Source: Paenibacillus sp. DMB5
GTDB taxonomy: Bacteria; Bacillota; Bacilli; Paenibacillales; Paenibacillaceae
Length of the DNA stretch: 43,641 nucleotides
Direction: 5' to 3'
Assembly: GCF_001517085.1 (NCBI RefSeq)
Contig: NZ_LRAC01000153.1
Coordinates: 1 to 43,641 of the forward strand
The stretch's first letter is position 1; every line of letters starts with the position of its first letter. The position numbers were made by a program, and so were the translations under genes. The notes below the pieces were generated by a model. It saw only the letters and a program-made list of their open reading frames with translations. It searched no databases and had not been told where the DNA came from. Shown here piece after piece: positions 1 through 8,251 of the stretch.

Positions 1-42
1 CGCCAGCGTTCGTCCTGAGCCAGGATCAAACTCTCCAATAAG
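1..42 (-). rRNA. rrs: 16S ribosomal RNA, 5' end only (partial)
   Basis: The reverse complement of the first 36 bases is the near-universal start of bacterial 16S rRNA (GGAGAGTTTGATCCTGGCTC and onward through the conserved CAGGACGAACGCTGGCG stretch). The mature 5' end is placed near base 42 by analogy with the Bacillus 16S end, where six bases (here CTTATT) precede GGAGAG. The rest of the rRNA operon lies to the left, outside the window. Confidence 0.97.
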
Positions 43-255
43 GTTTTTCCGTGCGATTACTTCACCCGAATCACTCCGAGGAAATAACCATCCGAAAACT
101 ATCGAAAAGAGCGATTCGCTCATTTTGAAACATCTGACGAGAATGTTACATTCTCTAATTTGGAATCACCGAAGTGATTTCCGATACTCACTCGTTGTTC
201 AGTTTTCAAAGATCAAGCTCGTTGTTACCGTCGATGTTCTCGTCAGCAGCAACTC
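43..255 (-). other. rRNA operon leader with boxA and UUCG hairpin
   Basis: This is the transcribed spacer between the rRNA promoters and 16S. On the minus strand, bases 215 to 201 read TGATCTTTGAAAACT, the boxA-type sequence of Bacillales rRNA leaders that binds NusB/NusE for antitermination. Bases 182 to 162 form a hairpin capped by a UUCG tetraloop (AATCAC-type stem), a usual element of processed rRNA leaders. No protein-coding gene is supported here. Confidence 0.8.
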
Positions 256-259
256 TTAT

Positions 260-288
260 ACTATATCACATCCGGTCGTTCGTTGCAA
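260..288 (-). promoter_or_regulatory. rRNA promoter, proximal (sigma-A)
   Basis: Minus strand: -35 TTGCAA (283-288), 17-base spacer, -10 TATAGT (260-265). Location upstream of boxA and 16S, and the tandem arrangement with a second promoter about 95 bases further up, match Bacillota rrn operons. Confidence 0.75.
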
Positions 289-355
289 GCTCTTTTTTTA
301 ATTTCTTTTTTCGAGCTTGCGTCGATGCTTTTCAGCATTTCTTGGCCGGAACAAG

Positions 356-385
356 AATATACCATACTTTCGAAAGAACATGCAA
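356..385 (-). promoter_or_regulatory. rRNA promoter, distal (sigma-A)
   Basis: Minus strand: -35 TTGCAT (380-385), 18-base spacer, -10 TATATT (356-361), preceded upstream (386-415) by an A/T-rich tract that could serve as an UP element. It is the second of two tandem promoters for the rRNA operon. Confidence 0.65.
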
Positions 386-438
386 GCTTTTTTTTCATAT
401 TTAATTTAACACCCCATTTCCTTACAATGATCAGCAAC

Positions 439-468
439 TTGATTACAATTATTACGTCCATATATACA
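439..468 (+). promoter_or_regulatory. candidate sigma-A promoter of the WYL regulator genes
   Basis: Plus strand: TTGATT (439-444), 18-base spacer, TATACA (463-468), about 28 bases before the start codon at 497. It is divergent from the rRNA promoters. The sequence match is moderate. Confidence 0.5.
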
Positions 469-496
469 GCATCCATTATGCATACCGGAGGAATAC

Positions 497-1813
497 ATGG
501 CCAAGGAAAGCTTTGATAAGGAAATCCAGTTTCTGCGCATGCTTGTGTTGACCAGCGGGGCTTATAGCCGCCAGCAGTTCGCTGACCGCCTCGGCATTTC
601 AGTCCATACCTTCGATAAAACCGTTAAGAAACTGAAGGAAGTCGTTCAGACCATGCAGGAAGAGCCGCCTGAAGAGCTGGATAAAGATTTCACCAATACC
701 TTCAGGTACAACTATTATGACTCCGCCGAACCGGTGCTGCTGTTTCTGTTCCGTGCCAAATCGCTGAAAGAATCCGAGTCTCTGCGCCTCTCCCGCATTC
801 TTGCCGGGCTGAACGAACGGCCGATGACTCTGAAGGAGCTGCTGGAGCTGTGCTGCAGCGGAGAAGATCCGGAAGGCATTTTTCCTGATGAGAAAACATT
901 GCGCGGAGACCTGAAGTACCTTGAAGAGGTTGGAGTGATTGCAAAGCAGCCCGGGCCGCGTCCATACCGGTACCGTCTGTATGACGACCTTATCCGTCAG
1001 CTGTCCGATGATGAACTATGCGAGCTCTTTGATTTCGTTGATGTGATGGCCAATACACAGGTCCCCTCGGTCCAGGGCTACTTACTACGCGATAGCCTCA
1101 AAAAGCAGTTGAACCGGCGGAGCCTGATGGAGCCTGCAGCCGATCCTTTTTTATATAAATATCATTATTATTCCAGGATTCTTGATGAAGCCCACCTCTA
1201 TCCCCTGGTATCGGCTATGCGGGAGCACTGCAAGGTGCAATTCCTCTACTTCTCTCCAAAGGAAGGCAAGAGCTACGCAGCCAAACCGACCAATCCGCTG
1301 TTCGGGCGGGAATCGGTCGGCAGTCTTGAGAAGGTGCTGCCGCTCAAAATCATCTATGACCATCAGTACGGCAGGTGGTACCTCTTAGCAAGCGACAACC
1401 GCAAAAACATCCGCAAGTACAGGCTGGAGGGCATTACGCAAATTACCGAAGCCGAGTCTGTCGCCGCAGAGCTTTTTCTGGCTGAAAAAAAGCTGCTTGA
1501 GGAGCGTCTGGCCTTGAGCTGGATGATAGATACGACGAATCCGGTGACAATCCGCGCCAGGTTTCTTCACCCGCTGCCAGGCACGGGCAACAATTTTGTT
1601 AAGGAACGGGTGCTGCTGCAGGGACAATGGGGCGTCATTACCGAGGAGGACGGACATTCTTTTATATATGAGATAACAGTTAACGGGTTCACCGAAATTA
1701 AGCCCTGGCTGCGCAGCTTCGGGTCCAGCTGTGAAATCCTTGAGCCCCTGCAGCTGCGTGAGGAAATGATTCAGGAATGGAAGGAGCTGCTCGCCTATTA
1801 TGAATCCTTTTGA
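497..1813 (+). CDS. WYL domain-containing transcriptional regulator
   Basis: Probable DNA-binding regulator of 438 residues. The N-terminus (about residues 1-50) has a winged-helix/HTH pattern (SRQQFADRLGISVHTFDKTV). A second HTH-like segment may lie near residues 110-155. The C-terminal half carries a WYL domain whose signature reads GRWYLLASDNRKNIRKYRL, near residues 294-312. WYL domains sense small ligands or nucleic acids in many bacterial regulators; the ligand here is unknown. The ATG at 497 is supported by GGAGGA at 487-492. The gene overlaps the next WYL gene by 14 bases, so the two are probably co-transcribed and may act together. It is divergent from the rRNA operon. Confidence 0.85.
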   Translation: MAKESFDKEIQFLRMLVLTSGAYSRQQFADRLGISVHTFDKTVKKLKEVVQTMQEEPPEELDKDFTNTFRYNYYDSAEPVLLFLFRAKSLKESESLRLSRILAGLNERPMTLKELLELCCSGEDPEGIFPDEKTLRGDLKYLEEVGVIAKQPGPRPYRYRLYDDLIRQLSDDELCELFDFVDVMANTQVPSVQGYLLRDSLKKQLNRRSLMEPAADPFLYKYHYYSRILDEAHLYPLVSAMREHCKVQFLYFSPKEGKSYAAKPTNPLFGRESVGSLEKVLPLKIIYDHQYGRWYLLASDNRKNIRKYRLEGITQITEAESVAAELFLAEKKLLEERLALSWMIDTTNPVTIRARFLHPLPGTGNNFVKERVLLQGQWGVITEEDGHSFIYEITVNGFTEIKPWLRSFGSSCEILEPLQLREEMIQEWKELLAYYESF

Positions 1814-2614
1814 AAAGATTTTTAATTACAGGGTTCTGTCCAGACTGGAGGACTCCGGAGCCTTTCTGTCTACATCCCATGAACGCTCCTGGCTGAAGCT
1901 GATGCTGGAGCATCCCTCATCGCCGCGGCCTTCTCCGGCCCTACTCTAGATAAGCTCCGCGATCTGCTGGAGCAGGACGAGAGCATCCTTTTGCACGATC
2001 ATCTGATTCACAAAGCCTCCAGCAAAGAGCGGCAGGTCTTCCATCCGCTCCTGCGGACGCTCCGCCGCTGCATTCAGCAGAAACAAGGGGTCCGGCTGGA
2101 CTTCATTCTCAAAGACGGCCTGATCAGCCCCAAGCAGGCAGGCCTCCCTTACCGGCTGGAGTATTCCATGGTCAAACGGGAATGGTATTTGCTGTGGTAC
2201 ACCTGGAAGCGGCGCAACTTCATGAGTGTCCGGCTGTCCAAAATAGCTTCCGTCTCCGCAGTTCCGGTACGTCCGGAATCCTATGCCGCAGCACTGGACG
2301 ATATCCACAGCCTTCTGGAAAGCCGGAAGCAGCGTGCCGTGATTCAGGTGCAGCCGGAATATAACCGTGAGCTGTCGCGGATCCTGTACGCTTTTTCCTG
2401 CTTCGAGAAGGAAGTGCATTATGAGGAGCAGACCGGCACCTACTCCATTATGTTGACCTATCTCGGCAATGAGGGTGAATATGTGTTGTCCAAGCTCCGT
2501 TTTCTGGGCAAAAGAGTACGTGTCACCGAAGGAAGTCTGCTCAAGAAACGGATGCGTGACTCAGCTGTCAAAGCACTCACTCAATACGGGGTCTTGGAGC
2601 GGCCGGCGGAATAA
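1800..2614 (+). pseudogene. second WYL domain protein, frameshifted by one missing base
   Basis: ATG at 1800 overlaps the end of the upstream WYL gene. The first frame gives MNPFEKIFNYRVLSRLEDSG and continues to EHPSS, then runs into a stop near 1948. From about 1919 a frame offset by 2 continues as IAAAFSGPTLDKLRDLLEQ to the stop at 2614. Adding one base near 1913-1920 gives one protein of about 271 residues. The C-terminal part has a WYL-like core (YSMVKREWYLLWYTWKRRN). It probably works with the preceding regulator. The break has the same form as seven others in this window, so a sequence error is more likely than true decay. If real, translation could restart at TTG 1991 to make a truncated 207-residue protein. 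Confidence 0.75.
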
Positions 2615-2706
2615 CTTGCGCTTATGCATTAACCCTACCGCGAACGGGCATAGTAAAGGCAGTTCTGACCAGGCTGTGCTCACATTCCATTAGGAGGCCG
2701 AGAAGC

Positions 2707-2832
2707 ATGAACACGCATGAATTCGTAGCAAAGTTTCAGGAGAACCAGCGCAAGGCAGAGAAGAACAAGCGCCGGGGCCAGGGCTCCCCGCAGGCAAGAC
2801 TGGCCAATAAGCAACACAGCACCAATAAGTAA
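2707..2832 (+). CDS. DUF4023 family small protein (41 aa)
   Basis: A 41-residue, strongly basic and polar protein beginning MNTHEFVAKFQENQRKAEKN, with a C-terminal LANKQH motif. The THEFV start, the run of K/R/E/Q residues and the PNKQH-like end match DUF4023, a family of about 40-residue proteins found in Bacillus and Paenibacillus whose function is unknown. The ATG at 2707 has AGGAGG 10 bases upstream. It is followed directly by a terminator and lies downstream of the WYL genes, with no clear link to them. Confidence 0.75.
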   Translation: MNTHEFVAKFQENQRKAEKNKRRGQGSPQARLANKQHSTNK

Positions 2833-2884
2833 CAGCCGGACTGGCTGATTATGGCATGAACCATTCACGCCATTAATTCTCAAA

Positions 2885-2936
2885 AAAGCAGCAGCTGCTT
2901 CTGTGTGTACAGAGCAAACTGCTGCTTTCTCTTTTT
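2885..2936 (+). terminator. Rho-independent terminator, probably bidirectional
   Basis: Perfect 10-base stem AAAGCAGCAG (2885-2894) with CTGCTGCTTT (2919-2928), followed by a T-rich run. The A-run on the left side also suits the leftward gene ending at 2959. Confidence 0.8.
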
Positions 2937-2958
2937 AAGCTGACAAGTTTGAAGTTTA

Positions 2959-3675
2959 TTATTTGCTCAATTTCGCTACATTAACAGCTACCTTTTCCAG
3001 CTTAGCCTTGCTGAGCGACTGGTCCGGCGAGCTGATCGTTACATAGCGGTCGTCCAGCTTGAAGGTCAGCATCGGGATGTCGGAAGGTGTATACCATTTG
3101 GCGCTTGTTCCATTCGAGAGCTTCACAGTAGTTCCATCGTAATCATAGGAGTAATCACGCGGCGAAATGTTGACACGCATATGCTTGAACAGGAAGGATA
3201 CGCCGTCCTCGCCGCCGCCTACACTGACAAAGCTGTCTCCGCTGATCATCTGGGCCGGAGCGTATGCTGTTTCAAAGCCCTGGTAGTTTGCAAATGCTTT
3301 GGTAATCTGCTCCTTCTGCGCCGCGCTGTAATTTACTGCTGCCAGATTGATAGTAGAGCCGCTGTCCGGTGTTCCTGTACCTGATGTCGTTCCAAGCACA
3401 ACCTGATTAGCGGAGGCATCGAAGGTTACCGGAACCTTGAGTGCATCGGCCAGGGCACGCACCGGCAGGTAAGTCGTATTATTGTAGGTGATTGGGGCAA
3501 GCGCCTTGCCGTTACCGTCTACAGGCGTATAAGCCGTTCCGTTAACCTTAAAGCCGATGCTGTGATTCAGATAGGCGCTGATCTTCTGCAGATTTGTTCC
3601 GGCATAGACACCTGCTGAGCCTGTTACGGCCATTCCGAACACCATGGTTGCTATGATCATTTTTTTGCTTTTCAT
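2959..3675 (-). CDS. secreted stalk-domain (copper amine oxidase N-terminal-like) protein
   Basis: Exported protein of 238 residues. It begins MKSKKMIIATMVFGMAVTGS, a typical signal peptide ending near VYA-GT. Residues about 40-95 (GFKVNGTAYTPVD, then ITYNNTTYLPVRALADALKV and VTFDASANQVVL) match the copper amine oxidase N-terminal/stalk domain common in Paenibacillus surface proteins; this domain is not itself an oxidase. The C-terminal part (about 110-238) has no family I recognise. The ATG at 3675 is chosen over the in-frame ATG at 3732 because AAAGGAG lies just upstream and the signal peptide starts there. Single-gene unit. Confidence 0.8.
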   Translation of the reverse strand: MKSKKMIIATMVFGMAVTGSAGVYAGTNLQKISAYLNHSIGFKVNGTAYTPVDGNGKALAPITYNNTTYLPVRALADALKVPVTFDASANQVVLGTTSGTGTPDSGSTINLAAVNYSAAQKEQITKAFANYQGFETAYAPAQMISGDSFVSVGGGEDGVSFLFKHMRVNISPRDYSYDYDGTTVKLSNGTSAKWYTPSDIPMLTFKLDDRYVTISSPDQSLSKAKLEKVAVNVAKLSK

Positions 3676-3813
3676 TGAATATCGTCTCCTTTGGGGTAAG
3701 CTTTGTAGTTTGTGTTGTTCCTTGCTATACATTCATTTAACCAGGAACTTGTTTCGAACTTGTATCCGGATTGTAAAGAAGGATTTCAATGCACCGCTAA
3801 TCATAATCACTCT

Positions 3814-3858
3814 GCAAAATAAAGCAGCCCGCGCAATCACAAGGATTACGCGGGCTGC
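3814..3858 (-). terminator. Rho-independent terminator of the GNAT gene at 3875
   Basis: 10-base G+C-rich stem GCAGCCCGCG (3824-3833) with CGCGGGCTGC (3849-3858); on the minus strand it is followed by TTTATTTT. It lies just past the stop codon at 3875. Confidence 0.85.
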
Positions 3859-3874
3859 TGTGTGCAAATAATCA

Positions 3875-4396
3875 TTATTCGCTGCCGGAGGCTGCAATTT
3901 GGTAGACACCGGTGTAGAGAATGTCCCGGTACCGCCGGAACTCCTCTGCGCTAACAGAATAGGGGTAGGTCATGATACGCAGCGGCAGCTCCTGCTGGCC
4001 GGCGCGCAGGGGAGGCTGTGCATAATCGTAAGGATTGAGATGAAAACCAAGCCGTTCATAAAAGCCGATTCTGCGCTGCTCCAGCTCTCCCGACGGCGGC
4101 TCCACCTCCAGCAGCACCGGTTTGGCGGAAAACGCAAGATAACGGTTCATCAGCCTGCGGCCGGTTCCGCCGCTGCGGGCATCCGGGCTGACTGCAATAT
4201 GTTCAACAAAGCGCAGCTCAGGAAACTCCCACGCTGCCAAAAAAGCAATAATCCGGCCGCCTTCATCCTGTTCGGTATAAATCCGGTAATGAGGGTTGTC
4301 CAGCAGGGCCTTCTGGCCGCTGTAGGTCCTTATCTCGCTTACAGGAAACGAGGCTTCCATAATGGCAAAAATCGCATCAAACTCTGCAAGCTTCAT
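3875..4396 (-). CDS. GNAT family N-acetyltransferase
   Basis: 173-residue acetyl-CoA-dependent acyltransferase of the Gcn5-related fold. The core motif A (FVEHIAVSPDARSGGTGRRL, about residues 78-97) carries the R/Q-x-x-G-x-G/A-like acetyl-CoA loop, followed by a helix and the FYERLGF signature near residue 128. The substrate is not evident. ATG 4396 has GAGAGGA upstream. It follows the chemoreceptor gene on the same strand by 36 bases, so co-transcription is possible, but no functional link is apparent. Confidence 0.8.
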   Translation of the reverse strand: MKLAEFDAIFAIMEASFPVSEIRTYSGQKALLDNPHYRIYTEQDEGGRIIAFLAAWEFPELRFVEHIAVSPDARSGGTGRRLMNRYLAFSAKPVLLEVEPPSGELEQRRIGFYERLGFHLNPYDYAQPPLRAGQQELPLRIMTYPYSVSAEEFRRYRDILYTGVYQIAASGSE

Positions 4397-4432
4397 ATGT
4401 ATTCCTCTCTTTCCGTCAAGGTATTAGGGTAA

Positions 4433-5245
4433 CTACAGATTTGTCAGTTCAGTTGCCGTACGGGCAACATGCTCATAAGCCCGGCTTAATTCCTGCATGG
4501 ACTGCCCCTGATGCTGGGAAAAGCCTTTAATCTCCTGAATCGAACGGTCCATCTGCAGGATTGCCTGCTTCATCCCGGCCAGCTGGCTCTGGATATTCTG
4601 TACCAGCGAATGACTGTCACCGGCCAGCTTGCGGATCTCTGTCGCCACGACGCCAAAGCCTCTTCCCTGCTCCCCCGCCCGTGCCGCCTCAATTGCTGCA
4701 TTCAGCCCGAGCATATGCGACTGGTCGGCAATTCTTTTGACAGAGGACAGGATCTCAAAGCTGCTCTCAATATCACGCACCATGCCCTGGGAGTGGCTGA
4801 CCAGCTCATCGATCCGCTGCGACACACCCAGCGCCGAACGGGTCACTTCTTCCGAAGTAGCGGTCATTTCCTGAACCAGGGAAGACAGCTCCTGCGCACC
4901 ATCCTGAAGAGACGCGGCACGGTGGGTTGAAACCATCGCAGCAATAACGCCGATTACCATTCCGTTTTCGATAATCGGCACCGCCGAAGAAAGATAAGAG
5001 ACACCGAAAGCTTCCGGCCCCCGCTCCTCACGCTGAACAGCTGCAGTCTCCATGGCTCTGTAAGATACGGTACCTTTGAATTTTTCTATAGGAGCCCCTA
5101 CCGGAACCTTCAGATCAATCTGCTGACCAGGAAGATACGCCAGCACCTTCTCCGTATCAGCCAGCACAACAGCCGCATCTTCCGGATACGTCTGCTGGAT
5201 TACACTAAGCATGTCCTGCAATTCTTGTAGTTTATTCATCTGCAT
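4433..5245 (-). CDS. soluble methyl-accepting chemotaxis protein (YfmS-like)
   Basis: Cytoplasmic chemoreceptor of 270 residues with no membrane segment. The N-terminal sensor region of about 115 residues resembles the front part of B. subtilis YfmS. The C-terminal half is the coiled-coil signalling domain, whose conserved hairpin tip reads GLNAAIEAARAGEQGRGFGV, followed by VATEIRKLA; this part binds CheA/CheW. The domain is short compared with transmembrane receptors, as in other soluble receptors. ATG 5245 is preferred (AGGCGG nine bases upstream); ATG 5239 is also possible. The ligand is unknown. Confidence 0.85.
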   Translation of the reverse strand: MQMNKLQELQDMLSVIQQTYPEDAAVVLADTEKVLAYLPGQQIDLKVPVGAPIEKFKGTVSYRAMETAAVQREERGPEAFGVSYLSSAVPIIENGMVIGVIAAMVSTHRAASLQDGAQELSSLVQEMTATSEEVTRSALGVSQRIDELVSHSQGMVRDIESSFEILSSVKRIADQSHMLGLNAAIEAARAGEQGRGFGVVATEIRKLAGDSHSLVQNIQSQLAGMKQAILQMDRSIQEIKGFSQHQGQSMQELSRAYEHVARTATELTNL

Positions 5246-5461
5246 GGGTCTCAACCGCCTGTTCCTTGAAATAAGACTCTGCACTGATTATAACATTGCC
5301 TACTATGATAAATATTTCAGCTCCCGCTCAAATTCAATACGTTAACAAACAATAGTCACAAAACCTTCTTGAAAGATATTGCCACTGATTAGCATCTGGT
5401 ACTAAAAGAACATGGTATACTATAATAGCTGCACCATCATGTTTATTTAGGAGAGGTTCAT

Positions 5462-7054
5462 TTGGACAATCAGCGTTTTATTGCACCTGAAATTTATAAT
5501 CTGACTTCGGAAATGGATCAGCATCCGCCGGATAAGATCGCGCTTAAATGGCTGCATGAGAATGGAAGCTGCGAGCAAATTACCTACGGGGAGCTGATCG
5601 GCCAGGCCAACCGGCTGGCCGGCGGACTTGCCGGACTGGGTCTTCATAAAGGCGACCGTGTGCTGGTCATGGTACCGCGCCGCATTATCGCTTATGTTAT
5701 CTATCTGGCCTGCCTCAAGCTGGGTCTCGCTGTCATTCCTTCCTCCGAAATGCTGCGGGCCAAGGATTTATCCTACCGCCTTCGCCATTCAGAGGCCAGA
5801 GCGGTCATCGTCTGGTCAGAGGTAACAGGAGAGGTCAACAAAATCACCGATGATCTGCCGGCTCTAGACTACCGTCTGTCTGTCTCCGGTAATAAAGAGG
5901 ATCTGGAGGAGGGCTGGAGTGACCTCGAGAGCCTGATGGACGGACAACCGGATATCCTCGAGACACCAGTCACCAGCCGCGACGATATTGCCATTCTGGC
6001 CTATACCTCCGGCACTACCGGCAATCCCAAAGCTGTTGTGCATTCCCACGGCTGGGGTTATGCCCACCTGCGGATTACCTCCCCGCAATGGCTGGAAATC
6101 CGCGAATCGGACACCGTCTGGGCAACGGCAGCGCCGGGCTGGCAGAAATGGATCTGGAGCCCGTTCCTGACGGTGCTCGGCAATGGGGCTACCGGCTTCG
6201 TGTACAACGGTTCCTTCCATCCGGACCGTTATCTGCAGCTGCTGCAGGATGAAGGTATTCAGGTTTTGTGCTGTACCCCTACGGAATACCGCCTTATGGC
6301 CAAGACGGAAGGGCTGTCACGGTATGACCTGTCCAAGCTGCGCTGTGCCGTGTCTGCAGGCGAGCCGCTGAATCAAGAGGTCATTAATACGTTCCAGCAG
6401 CATTTTGATATTACTATCCGGGACGGCTACGGACAGACGGAAAGCACGCTGATCATCGCAGCCCTGAAGGATGATCCGATCCGGATCGGGTCCATGGGCA
6501 AATCCATTGCTCCCGGCATTGCTGAAGTCATTGACGAGGACGGAAATCCGGTTCCTCCGAATGTGGTAGGCGATATTGCTGTGCATCTCAGTATGCCGGC
6601 CCTGTTCAAGACCTACTACAAGGACCCTGACCGCAAGACCAATGCCTCGCATGGCGAGTATTTTGTAACCGGCGACCGGGCGCGCAAGGATGAGGACGGT
6701 TATTTCTGGTTTGAAGGCCGGGGAGACGACATCATTATCAGCTCAGGCTACACTATTGGCCCGTTTGAAGTGGAAGATGCGCTGATGAAGCATGCGCTGG
6801 TTAAGGAATGCGCCGTTGTTGCCAGTCCTGACGAGATCCGCGGTTCTGTCGTCAAAGCCTTCATTGTCCTGAAGGACGGCAATACAGGTTCGCCAGAGCT
6901 GGTCAAGGAGCTGCAGAGTCATGTCAAAGAGATGACGGCCCCTTACAAATATCCGCGCAAGATCGAATTCATCGCCGACCTGCCGAAAACGACCTCCGGC
7001 AAAATCCGCCGCGTAGAGCTCCGTGAGCATGAAAAACGTGAGGCACAGCAATAA
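5462..7054 (+). CDS. acyl-CoA synthetase (medium-/branched-chain, MbcS-like)
   Basis: 530-residue ATP-dependent acyl-CoA ligase of the ANL superfamily, making acyl-CoA and AMP from a carboxylic acid, ATP and CoA. The P-loop-like motif YTSGTTGNPKAVVHSHG lies near residues 180-196, the adenylate-binding DGYGQTES near 321, the hinge region GDRARKDEDGYFWFEGRGDD near 404-423, and the catalytic lysine in KTTSGKIRR near 510-518. Overall pattern fits the medium-chain/MbcS group rather than acetyl-CoA synthetase, which is about 100 residues longer. The start is TTG 5462 with GGAGAGG upstream. It is monocistronic with its own terminator. The precise acid is not readable from the sequence. Confidence 0.85.
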   Translation: MDNQRFIAPEIYNLTSEMDQHPPDKIALKWLHENGSCEQITYGELIGQANRLAGGLAGLGLHKGDRVLVMVPRRIIAYVIYLACLKLGLAVIPSSEMLRAKDLSYRLRHSEARAVIVWSEVTGEVNKITDDLPALDYRLSVSGNKEDLEEGWSDLESLMDGQPDILETPVTSRDDIAILAYTSGTTGNPKAVVHSHGWGYAHLRITSPQWLEIRESDTVWATAAPGWQKWIWSPFLTVLGNGATGFVYNGSFHPDRYLQLLQDEGIQVLCCTPTEYRLMAKTEGLSRYDLSKLRCAVSAGEPLNQEVINTFQQHFDITIRDGYGQTESTLIIAALKDDPIRIGSMGKSIAPGIAEVIDEDGNPVPPNVVGDIAVHLSMPALFKTYYKDPDRKTNASHGEYFVTGDRARKDEDGYFWFEGRGDDIIISSGYTIGPFEVEDALMKHALVKECAVVASPDEIRGSVVKAFIVLKDGNTGSPELVKELQSHVKEMTAPYKYPRKIEFIADLPKTTSGKIRRVELREHEKREAQQ

Positions 7055-7069
7055 TTGCCCACAGGCAGC

Positions 7070-7112
7070 ACAAAGCCCCGTGTTCCGCTTACAGCGGAGC
7101 ATGGGGCTTTGT
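7070..7112. terminator. bidirectional Rho-independent terminator
   Basis: Stem ACAAAGCCCC (7070-7079) with GGGGCTTTGT (7103-7112), with an inner CCGC/GCGG pairing. It sits between the convergent acyl-CoA synthetase gene and the SUKH-like gene, whose stop is at 7116. Confidence 0.85.
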
Positions 7113-7115
7113 TGT

Positions 7116-7709
7116 TTATTCCGACCAGTACTGCGCTCCGGGATTCAGCTCTGTACCAATCTCGCCTTCTTTTATCAGATCGCAGTCTAAAAAGCCTTCT
7201 TCATCCAGAAAATAAGCTTCCTGCTTATAGAATTCACACAAAGTCTCCAGAAACTTCTCCGGGGAGTTGTACATCACAACCAAATCACCAAAGTCGTTCA
7301 GCAGGTCACAGATCACTTCCGAGCCGTCTTCCCGCTGCCACAGACAGATAAAATCGCTGCCGTAGTTAGTCAGGACAGGAAAAACTCTGCCGCCGGCGCT
7401 GTGTCCCTTCTCTTCCAGAATGCCGGTCAGCACCTGCAGCTCCTGCTTATACTCAGCAATATGAATCAGACGGTAGCCGGGAATAAATTCGATCAGGCTT
7501 GGCTCTTCTTCTTCACTGCTTGTCCCGGCAACCTGGCCGTAAATGACCTTCAGCAGCCCGGGGGCATCCGGAGCAATGTCCGTAATCGCCTTGCTTCCTT
7601 CCGTGCTGTTCCCCAGACTGGCAATGTAATCAGGCCGTAATCCCCCAGAAAGCTTCAGATACTCCCGGAATTGTGCAGAAAGCGGAGAGTCATGAGAATC
7701 GTTATTCAT
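7116..7709 (-). CDS. SMI1/KNR4-like (SUKH) family protein
   Basis: 197-residue cytoplasmic protein. The pattern GSDFICLWQREDGSEVICDL, followed by a DFGDLVVMYNSPEKFL helix and an acidic C-terminus, fits the SMI1/KNR4 (SUKH) fold, whose bacterial members are often immunity proteins against secreted toxins but also occur alone. The ATG at 7709 is preferred over the in-frame GTG at 7724, because AAAGGGTGA (7719-7727) is suitably placed only for the ATG. It follows the HEAT-like gene by 21 bases, so the two are probably one operon. No toxin gene is seen nearby. Confidence 0.65.
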   Translation of the reverse strand: MNNDSHDSPLSAQFREYLKLSGGLRPDYIASLGNSTEGSKAITDIAPDAPGLLKVIYGQVAGTSSEEEEPSLIEFIPGYRLIHIAEYKQELQVLTGILEEKGHSAGGRVFPVLTNYGSDFICLWQREDGSEVICDLLNDFGDLVVMYNSPEKFLETLCEFYKQEAYFLDEEGFLDCDLIKEGEIGTELNPGAQYWSE

Positions 7710-7730
7710 ATTGGATATTGTCACCCTTTA

Positions 7731-8167
7731 CTATTTTGCTGAAAGCCACTGCTTCTCCAGCCACTTGTCGAATTCTTCGCCCTTCTCGCCTTCGTATGCA
7801 TCGTAGATATCGATCCGCATCTTCTGCAGCTTCTCCTTGAAATCTTCGTAGGAGTGCTCCCGCGGAAGACTCTTCTTGATGCGCAGCATGATCTTGCCGA
7901 TTCCCTTTAATAGCTCAGGCTTATTCTTGGAAGGGGCAGCAACCTCTTCGCCGAATGCAATCAGCTTCCGGTATGCAGCTTCTTGAACGGTATATACAGG
8001 ATCGCTGGTCATCAGACGATTCAGGATATCAATAACTTGCTTGTGGTTCCAGTTGCCCAGCTCTTCAACAGCCGCAAGACGCGCTCTCCAGTCCGCAGTA
8101 CGGCCGGCGCCTTTTTCAGCTCCGAATAATTCTCCGGCAGCTCTTGATTCAGTTCTTCATTAGTCAA
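7731..8167 (-). pseudogene. HEAT repeat-like protein, frameshifted by one missing base
   Basis: From TTG 8167 (AAGGGG upstream) the frame reads LTNEELNQELPENYSELKK, then breaks near 8108-8115. The frame offset by 2 continues as AGRTADWRARLAAVEELGNW and on through VIDILNRLMTSDPVYTVQEAA to the stop at 7731. With one base added the product is about 145 residues. The alternating helical pattern with DWRARLAAVEELG and DPVYTVQEAAYRKL is HEAT-repeat-like, a protein-binding scaffold; function unknown. Lies directly upstream of the SUKH gene. The deletion sits beside an A5 run and G/C-rich sequence, consistent with a sequencing error. If the break is real, a start at ATG 8012 would give only the C-terminal 93 residues. 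Confidence 0.7.
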
Positions 8168-8251
8168 AAGATACAATCCCCTTCTTGGTTAAATCTGTTG
8201 GTAGTGCAATTCTACCGTTTGCGCTGCTTAATTTCAATCTTTGGCACCGAA

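Noticed and set aside
5462..7054. Adenylation enzyme of a nonribosomal peptide pathway
   Set aside because: The protein is a stand-alone acyl-CoA ligase with no carrier or condensation domains nearby and an MbcS-like pattern.
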